Shown in pieces: positions 57,028 to 64,000 of a DNA stretch of 64,000 nucleotides (within the stretch, counting starts at the first letter, position 1; the number at the start of each line of letters is the position of its first letter). The notes under the pieces are model-generated. The model was given only the letters and a program-made list of their open reading frames with translations, had not been told where the DNA came from and searched no databases. The position numbers and the translations under genes are program-made. Source of the DNA: Epiperipatus broadwayi (taxonomy: Eukaryota > Onychophora > Udeonychophora > Euonychophora > Peripatidae); assembly GCA_028023455.1 (NCBI GenBank), contig JAQFVV010006238.1, forward strand, positions 3,480,572 through 3,544,571. Reading direction: 5' to 3'.

Positions 57028-57182
57028 ATAAAAAATAAAGTGGCTAACAGGTTTCCTGGGCATAATTGTTGAGAGATTCTTAACTCCGTATAAGGAGAAG
57101 CTACAGTACATCACATCACATCATATCACATGAGAGATTCCTGACTCCGTTTAAGGAGAAGCCACAGTACATCACATCACAT
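57028..57182 (+). repeat. 3' end of the CATCA-tailed LINE, terminal part duplicated
   Basis: AAGTGGCTAACAGGTTTCCT, TGGGCATAATTGTTGAGAG, then GGAGAAGCTACAGTACATCA and CATCA repeats. The last ~60 bases (GAGAGATTCCTGACTCCG to the tail) occur a second time directly after. It is homologous to 45820-45888 and 62770-62855. Confidence 0.8.
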
Positions 57183-57261
57183 AAAAGTTTAAATTTTTTT
57201 ACTAATTTTTCCCCCCACTAACATTATTTGTAAAATTAAAAGAAAAAAAGTATTGCCATTG

Positions 57262-57350
57262 TCAAGTGTGGGTGGCCTAGTGGTTAGCATAGCTGCCTTC
57301 CAAGCAGATGGCCCAGGTTCACTCCCCGGTCTACACATTTGACATAAGAA
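57262..57350 (+). repeat. tRNA-Gly(UCC)-like SINE, copy 4
   Basis: GTGGGTGGCCTAGTGGTTAG, CATAGCTGCCTTCCAAGCAG, B box CAGGTTCACTCCCCG, then ACACATTTGACATAAGAATA and TA repeats. Acceptor-stem mismatches argue against a working tRNA. Confidence 0.75.
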
Positions 57351-57884
57351 TATATATATATATAGTCATTGAGAATAATACATATGTATGCATAACTCCA
57401 ACTAGATTGATAATTGCTGAAATGGGTAAAAATTGGATTACAAAATTTCATAGACAGTTGGATTAAAAAATATTAAGTTAAATAAAAGCTTATATACTTA
57501 AATCCTATTATTTTCTTTTAAAACTTTTCTATTTATTATTATTGAAACCTTTTATTTATTACTACAGAATCACATATATCATTTTGAATTTCCAATGTTT
57601 TGGCCAATAATTATGATCTTTTCTACAAATATTGCCCACTTGGTTTAATATAGTAGTAGAGATAGGCTCTAGAGCTCAACGCCCATGGCTCACAGTTCAG
57701 ATCAATTACCCCCTAAGCAGAAAATGTTATTTCTCTATTTACATATGTTTAGTATTAAGACATTATACTGTATGTCTGAAAAATTGGTAGGAAGAAAAAA
57801 ATCTCTTACCAACATATATAAAAATTTCTAAATTTTTCCAAAAAAATATTAACTAATGTACTTTAATAAATCACACAATATAAT

Positions 57885-59309
57885 ATATATTTATATAACA
57901 GCAATACGTGTGTATATATAATAAAAATAATACAAAAAAACTTTTTTCAGCAAATATTATTTTTTCTGTCCTTTCAGTGTGATGGAACTATTTTAAAGCT
58001 TCAATTTACATTGCATACATAGTAACATCTACCTTTTTTTATATATAGTATAAACTTAACTAGAACCAATTATAACAATAATACAATATATATTAAAAAA
58101 TCTATATAAATGCATACTATATAATTGTCTATTTATCTTTCACTGGCCTATTATGACTTGATTTTTTTGATGTTTTATATATGCATATAATTATGTTTGT
58201 TGTAGTTAATATAATTTGTTTCGTATAATTTCCTCATGCGTTATATATATTCATTATTTAAAACATGGGACAATGAAATAGATTATGTAAAAATATAAAA
58301 TCTTTAAACTATATTAAAAAACCTAATAGAAGGAAAATATACAAAACAAATTATATTAATAAAACATAATTGTATGAATACATGCATATCAATTAATTTA
58401 AGTAATAATTGGCTAATCAAAAATGAATGGAAAATTATGTAGTACAAATTTATACAGATTTTTTTTGTACATATTATATTATTATTATAAATGGTTCTGG
58501 TTAATTTAATCTATAAAAAAAATAGATGTCGCTAGTGAAGCTTTAAAATAGTTCCATCACATTGAAAAGGTAAAAAAAAAAATGTGCTGAAAAAAGTTTT
58601 TCTGTATTATTTTTATTACATATATACAATTATCGATTTGCTCAAAATATGAAAATAAAGATTGATTATGAAGAATTAGAAGAAGTTAACAGTTACAAAT
58701 ACCTAGGTCAGATTATTAATACAGATTGAAACCTAATGGAGGAAATTAATCATAGAATTAAACTTGGTTGAAGTGCTTTTGGTAGAAATAACTTGATACT
58801 AAAAGGAAATATGCCTATGTGTTTGAAAAGAATGGTTTTTAACAAATGTGTTTTACCAGTTCTTACTTATGGATCTGAGACTTGGACACTTAATAGAAGA
58901 GCAATACAGAGACTTCAGACCACTCAAAGGAGTATGGAGAGATGTATGTTGGGAGTAACAAGAAGAGATCGAAAACGCAATGTATGGGTAAGACAACAAA
59001 CAGGTGTTACTGACCTTATTGAAAAAATTTAAAAGATTGAAATGGAGTTGGGCTGGGCATATTGCTAGAAGAAATGATAATAGATGGACAATTGAAATTT
59101 TAAACTGGATTCCAAGAGATTGTAAAAGACCCAGAAAGAGACCACATGTGAGATGGATGGATGAAATAAGAAAATGTGCAGGGGTGTTGTGGAAAAGAGA
59201 AGCTAAAGATCGGAGAAGATGGATTAAACTTGGAGAGACCTTCATCCTGCAGTGGATTGATAATGGTTGATGATGATGATGATACAATTATTACTGTTAT
59301 ATAAATATT
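57885..59309. mobile_element. Foldback element split by an RTE insertion
   Basis: The left arm (57885-58010; CTTTTTTCAGCA and GTGATGGAACTATTTTAAAG) is the complement of 58535-58633. The arm resumes after the RTE copy at 59284 (ACTGTTATATAAATAT pairs with ATTTATATAACAG at 57890). Together the arms exceed 120 bp; the interior is AT-rich. Confidence 0.7.
58634..59283 (+). pseudogene. RTE LINE 3' end, copy 5, with 8 bp target duplication
   Basis: The C-terminal part of an RTE reverse transcriptase ORF: EVNSYKYLGQIIN, VLPVLTYGSETWTLN, RSMERCMLGVTRRDRK, LKWSWAGHIARRN and RPHVRWMDEI, ending AGTGGATTGATAATGGTTGA and GATGAT repeats. ACAATTAT occurs just before (58626-58633) and just after (59284-59291). 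It is the best-preserved RTE copy, with two shifted frames (58793-59032 and 59004-59270) and one stop near 58727. Confidence 0.85.
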
Positions 59310-60204
59310 TAAATACATGTACATTATCTATAGTAAGCTTAATATACAGAAGGTTTGGACTCAGACTTTCAAACTCCCTACAGCTATCCACTCCATCTTA
59401 TACAACTGATACACATGACCTATGTGAAAAAAATAAATGATCTCAATATATGTATTCAGGCTGAACCAGGACTCATCAGTTGGTTTGGTATAGCATTAGT
59501 TGCCATGCAACTATAGAAGGAAGTGAATTCAATACCTTATAAGTTTACTTACTACTTCCAGTTGTATTGTAACAGCTTGCTTCATGAATAAGTATTGTGA
59601 TGCTTCCAGCTGTACTGTGATAGCTTGCCTTGTGTCTGATAGGGTAACATTTTCATCTGAACTGTATTAGCTTGCCCATATCTGATCAAAGTTCTAGCAG
59701 CTTCTAGTTCTAAAGTAAACTTGCCTCACTGCTTGAACCATATCGTGGACAATCTGTGTACTGTTATTCAGCTTTGACAGTTGTTGTTGGACCTTACCTC
59801 CAAATGGATTGACTATTTATGGTCAAATCCCCATTCATGATGAGAGAAATTGGATTCCATGAGCATTATCACCAATTGGCCAATTATTACCATTGGATGT
59901 ATGTTATCTATAGGTATAACTATTGATCCATGATTAAGAATGCTCAATCTGATCAAGATAAGATGAATCTGAATTAGTTCATTTTTGAAGGCAAGGTGAG
60001 ATACGACAATGGATTTAAATTTCCATTTTTAATGAAACTAATGCACTTATGAAAAAAAAAAAAAACAATTTTTGTACTCCATTTATTTTATTTACACCCT
60101 TGAAAAAGATTATAGTATTATAGTCTAAACATTGGAAGCTGATAATGATATAGAAAAATCATACTATTATCTACAAAAGTTAAAAGAAATAATCAAAAGA
60201 TTTA
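59310..60204. other. Intergenic AT-rich DNA, SINE-like traces
   Basis: GCTGAACCAGGACTCATCAG near 59460 recalls the centre of the inverted-repeat family (10935, 53698). CACTCCATCTTATACAACTG near 59388 recalls the complement of 17750. No gene was seen. Confidence 0.35.
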
Positions 60205-60600
60205 TTGCTTAGGAATTCATAAGTAGTTTAAGTACTGAAAGTGAGAGTTGTGATACAATCCATGAACATTGAGCTCAAAGTCAGCCCTTATACAATCCAT
60301 GAACATTGAGCTCAAAGTCAGCCCTTCTACTATTGCACTATACCAGCGCGCATACATAATTGAATAGTGATTTCGTAAAATGATTGAGAACTGGAAGTGA
60401 TAGAGCTGTAACCATGCATGGACTTGAGCTCCAGTGTCACTCTACCATTGCACCAAATCATGCATGTCAAAAATAATCAAATAGTTTATTATTCAGCAGT
60501 TCATAAGATGTCCAAGCATAAAAATGACAGAGTTATGCCACAATCTATGAATGCTAAACTCCAGAATCGGCCACCCTATCAGCTGATACTAAACCACAAA
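60205..60600 (-). repeat. Two tRNA-derived SINEs (TTATGAATTCC family), one with internal duplication
   Basis: Complement of TAGGAATTCATAAGTAG at 60210 and GCAGTTCATAAGATG at 60500. In the first, TACAATCCATGAACATTGAG plus CTCAAAGTCAGCCCTT is duplicated in tandem (60254-60325). Confidence 0.55.
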
Positions 60601-60604
60601 TAGC

Positions 60605-61229
60605 ATCTATCATAAAGATCACCCGCAACAAATAAGAGCTTTACCATATTTTAAGAATTATGGACACAATATTTCAACAAATGAAAAAATTGTTAAAACT
60701 TTTTTAAACTTGGTGCAAATATTTTCTATTTGCATTGTTGTATTTCAATATACTGTTATATACTTTTATAAAGTAATAAATATATACACTGCAAATCCAC
60801 CTTCATCTATAAATAAGTCTTCTATGTTTTCCCATTTTTAAAAAATCATAAACTATAAACACAAATATGGTATTATTATTTTTTTTGAATGGAAAAAAAT
60901 ATATACCAACAATAATAATGAATTAATTGACCAAACCTTGTCCACCTTCATAATTACTTCCCCCCCAAAAAAAATTACAATGAAAGTATGAAAACTTGAA
61001 AATGATAAACAATAATTGTGTAAATAAGTCCAAACCCTACTACTTTTAAGCATTAATAGTTTGGATCCTTTCATAAAGCAATCTATATGGAAATAATCAA
61101 TATATATAAATATACAAATGTGCACACATGATATATGTACTTATATATAAACCATAAGAGTCATCAGCTAATTGGATATCATATATAAATCACATTATTA
61201 CAACTAATGCTTAAATAAACTAATAAATA
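60605..61229. other. Intergenic AT-rich DNA, nothing recognised
   Basis: Only simple sequence and unrelated frames. Confidence 0.35.
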
Positions 61230-62855
61230 TCAACAATCTGTTGTCAAAGCGATACTCTGGATTAGTAAATTTAGGAGTGAATGGAGTTTTAGTGGATATT
61301 GTTAAGAAATTATATGAAAATAATTGACTATATATATATCAATTAGGGAATATAGAATCAGTTAAAGTTAAAAATAGGGTGGGACTAAGGCAAAGATACC
61401 TATGTCACCTATTTTGTTTTTGTTGTATTTGAGAGAAATGGAGAGAGCAATAGAAAGATCAGGAAGAGGGGTAGAGATACCATTAATAGCTGGCAAGGGA
61501 GTATATATATTGTCAGGTCTTTTATTTGCAAATGCTTTTGGTATGCAGAAAGGGAAGATATGGAAGTTATACTGAGAACATGCGCAAAGGTGGATAAAGA
61601 GATGGGGATTAAATTTAGTGAAGACAAATCAAAAGTAATGATGATTAATATTGAGGGGGGGGGAGAGAAGACAAAATTTTTTTATTGGGGGATATAAAAT
61701 TAAGTGTGGTGAATAGATATAACTATTTGGGAATCGTACTAAGTAATCAGAGAAATTGCTTGGATGAATGGAAGAAAAAATTGATAAATGAAGCAAAGAA
61801 AAGAAAGGGTTTAGTAAAGAAATTAACAATGTTTTCTTATAATAAATATGTAGTTAGAATTGTATGGAAGGGAGTTGTAGTAGCAGGGTTAACATATGGT
61901 AATGATGCGTTATGTGTTAGTAAAAGAGTATTAGATTACTTAGATAAAGTACAAAGGAAAGTAGGAAGACATGCATTAGATGCCAAGGTGTGGACAGCAA
62001 AGGAGGCAATTCAAGGAGAAATGGGATGGTCAAATTTTTATATGAGAGATGCAAAAAGTAAAATTAAAATGTTTGGTAGGTTTCAGTTTAGGTATAATAA
62101 AAGAATAGCCAAAATAGTATTTAATTGGCTTATGAGTAAAAAGCAAGCAACAAGATGGATGAGAAAGGTAATGCGGTATGCAAAGGATTTGGATAAAGAA
62201 TTTATATCAGTATATTTGTATAAAAGGTGGGATGATTGTGCTAGGAGGATTGTTGAGTGTTATAGTGTTAAAGAATGGGATAGAAGAATAGATGCATTAA
62301 TAAAGAATAGGGAGTTGGAGAGATGGAAAACTAGTATGGAGTAAAAAGTTTAAATATTTATAGAAGTAATCAGAATATTGGGTGAGGGTTAATTTATGAT
62401 AATAGCAAAGAAAGTAGTTTATTGTTAAGGCTCAAATAGGATCTTTAGCAATAAGGGAAGATAGACATAAATGGAAAAAATATGGAATGATTTAGTCTGC
62501 AAGTTGTGTAAGGAAGGCATAGAAAATATTAGGCATCTGTTAATTCAATGTAAATGCTTGGAAGCAGAAAGGGTACAAATAATGAAGTTGTAGAAGAATA
62601 AATATGAACAAAGTGATCATACAAAAAGTGGGTTATTGGTTTTTATGCTGGGTTTGGGAAAAGATAAGGGGGATTTAGATATGAAGGTCATAGAAGTGAC
62701 AAAGATTATGTTGTAGAAATGGGATGCAGCAGATTATGGGAAAACTTAAAGTGGGGACTGGAAAGGGAAGGTAAAGTGGTTAACAGGTTTCTCTGGGCAT
62801 AGTTGCTGAGAGGTTCCTGACTCCATATAAGAAGTCACAGTGCATCACATCACAT
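61230..62855 (+). pseudogene. CATCA-tailed LINE, longest copy (RT to 3' end)
   Basis: Non-LTR retrotransposon with RT-like LRQ...CPMSPILFLLYLREMERA near 61385-61450, a ruined catalytic box (FANAF where FADD is expected, near 61525), ILRTCAKVDKEMGIKFSEDK, then a 219-codon frame (61685-62344): YNYLGIVLS, VAGLTYGNDALC, KVGRHALDAKV, QGEMGWSNF. After stops come CKLCK and RHLLIQCKCLEAERV (C-x2-C...H...C) at 62497-62570. The 3' end has TGGGCATAGTTGCTGAGAGG and CATCACATCA. Frameshifts lie between 61525 and 61542 and in the G9/T7 tract at 61655-61683. Similar proteins are common in arachnid genomes, from family memory. Confidence 0.8.
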
Positions 62856-63142
62856 CAGTATCTAGTGCTAATGGAAATAACTATACAAATTTCTTGTCAT
62901 GTATATGCCCACTTTAAATGAACAAATCAACAAAGAGATAGTAGTCTGTACTTAAAAGGCAAATGACAGATCAAGATTATGAGAAAAACTAAATGCACAC
63001 ACAGTGACAACAGGAAGAAAATGATAGGATGACAGAACAAGACTTTAGAAATAGAAATATAAAAAAATTGCATTTGCAGCTACGAGTCACTACTAAAAAA
63101 GAAAATATGTTGTTTCTTTCAATGTTAAATAAATAATTTTTG

Positions 63143-63247
63143 TCAAGTGTTGGTGGTCGAGAGGTCAGCACAGCTGCCTTACAAGTAGTTGTCCCGGGTT
63201 AGCGGGTTCGATTCCCGGCCGATGAAATGACGCATGAAAAAAAATAA
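63143..63247 (+). repeat. tRNA-Gly-like SINE, copy 5
   Basis: GTCAAGTGTTGGTGGTCGAG, AGCTGCCTTACAAGTAG, then GGGTTCGATTCCCGG, a perfect B box, and ATGACGCATG with an A run. It has a small insertion (GTTAGC) before the B box. Between 62856 and 63142 no gene is seen. Confidence 0.75.
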
Positions 63248-64000
63248 AATAATTTTTTAAAAATAACATTTACATTTTTTTATTTTTAAAAATTGAATAT
63301 GAAGGTTGTAAAATTTTTGATCTGCAACTCAAATTTTTCTCTTTTTTATTACTTTATTCATTTTATATATAATTTTATCTTCTTTGTCATTTTGTTTTTT
63401 AAGCCAAATACAGTCAATTTTTCAGAACATTCCAGATTTAAAAAAAAAAAAAAAGTAAAGATTTTGTCTTAAAATGATTCTATTAGAAAAGATGTAAATT
63501 CTCTCAGTTATCTCAATTAAAGTATTTAAATTGTTCGATTTGATAAAGTCCCAAATTATTGATTTGATTCAAACACAGTAAAAAAAAAAAGCGACTGCAT
63601 TAAGTAAAATAAAAATCAATACGGCTAAAAGATGCTCAAATATTTTTAAATGATAAATTATATAAAAAATGTTAACTATAGACCAAAAAAAAAATCAAAA
63701 ATCATTATGACCAGAGTTATCGGCAACGTGATTGATATAGTTTGGTTTCACTCTTCAATAACAATTAACTAAAAGGAAGTTAACACATTTTTCTAAGAAT
63801 TTAAATTCTGTGATTTATGCAGATATTCAAAATGGATGGTTAGCTCAGTGAAAGATCACACTGATAGTGAGTAAAAGTTCTTCATTAAACTTATTTGGTA
63901 GGAAAAGGCATAGAGATTTGTGTATCTGCCGGTCAGGTTCACAATCTGGAATTTTAGCCAGGGGACTGGCAAACTATACAATTTTTAATGAGTCACAAAT
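63248..64000. other. Intergenic AT-rich DNA with a tRNA-like trace
   Basis: GGATGGTTAGCTCAGTG at 63834-63850 resembles the 5' half of a tRNA (A box) and ACTGATAGT could be an anticodon arm, but no B box follows, so it is not a tRNA gene. Confidence 0.35.

Noticed and set aside
57262-57350. Possible functional tRNA-Gly(UCC) gene
   Set aside because: Acceptor-stem mismatches and SINE-type flanks; treated as a repeat.
58853-59287. 144-codon open frame on the minus strand
   Set aside because: Antisense shadow of the RTE copy at 58634-59283, whose sense strand carries the recognisable RT motifs.
63834-63900. tRNA-Ile-like 5' half
   Set aside because: No B box or closing acceptor stem follows.
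1-64000. CRISPR arrays, bacterial operons, rRNA genes
   Set aside because: No regularly spaced short repeats with unique spacers, no ribosome-binding-site-led gene clusters and no rRNA signature were seen; the sequence is clearly eukaryotic.

Overview
This is animal nuclear DNA: strongly AT-rich, split by GT-AG introns, and packed with decayed retroelements and foldback repeats. No prokaryotic gene organisation is present. The mix of Penelope-like elements, RTE-type LINEs, another LINE family that ends in CATCA repeats, a ZBED5-like hAT transposon and tRNA-derived SINEs fits a large-genome invertebrate, for example a mollusc or chelicerate. The sequence alone does not decide which.

One host gene can be assembled. 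A CCDC134 orthologue lies on the minus strand, from its start codon at 55190 to its stop at 3812. Six coding exons (55122-55190, 46317-46469, 38516-38600, 18956-19134, 14504-14575, 3812-3916) join in a single frame through five GT-AG introns and give about 220 residues, close to the 229 of the human protein. The first exon is the least certain. Almost everything between 3.9 and 55.1 kb is therefore intron of this gene.

Layout. 1-2.7 kb: decayed RTE LINE (minus) downstream of the gene. 3.8-14.5 kb (intron 5): two GC-rich islands, a tRNA-Gly-like SINE, a Penelope-like fragment, foldback elements, a possible Tc1-like relic. 14.6-18.9 kb (intron 4): two LINE fragments, a SINE, a homopolymer-rich block, a hairpin element. 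19.1-38.5 kb (intron 3): a tandem ~0.9 kb duplication, hairpin elements, two RTE fragments, and a hAT element carrying a near-perfect 328 bp palindrome. 38.6-46.3 kb (intron 2): two Penelope-like copies head to head, each running into a tRNA-like tail module, and a chimeric LINE insertion with an 18 bp target duplication. 46.5-55.1 kb (intron 1): another Penelope-like copy with a duplicated tail, and foldback repeats. 55.1-64 kb: first exon and promoter with an RFX X-box-like site, a tandem-repeat block bounded by inverted copies of the exon 1 end, a foldback element with an RTE inserted in it, and a longer LINE copy.

Two patterns deserve most attention. First, three of the four Penelope-like copies pass directly from their GIY-YIG region into the same tRNA-like module, which also occurs alone and contains a CTGAAGAAG-stem-GAAAC motif resembling a hammerhead core. 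Second, the 28 bases at the CCDC134 exon 1/intron 1 junction recur exactly, inverted, at the far end of a 1.65 kb block that includes the start codon and the X-box, so a mobile element may have supplied the first exon.
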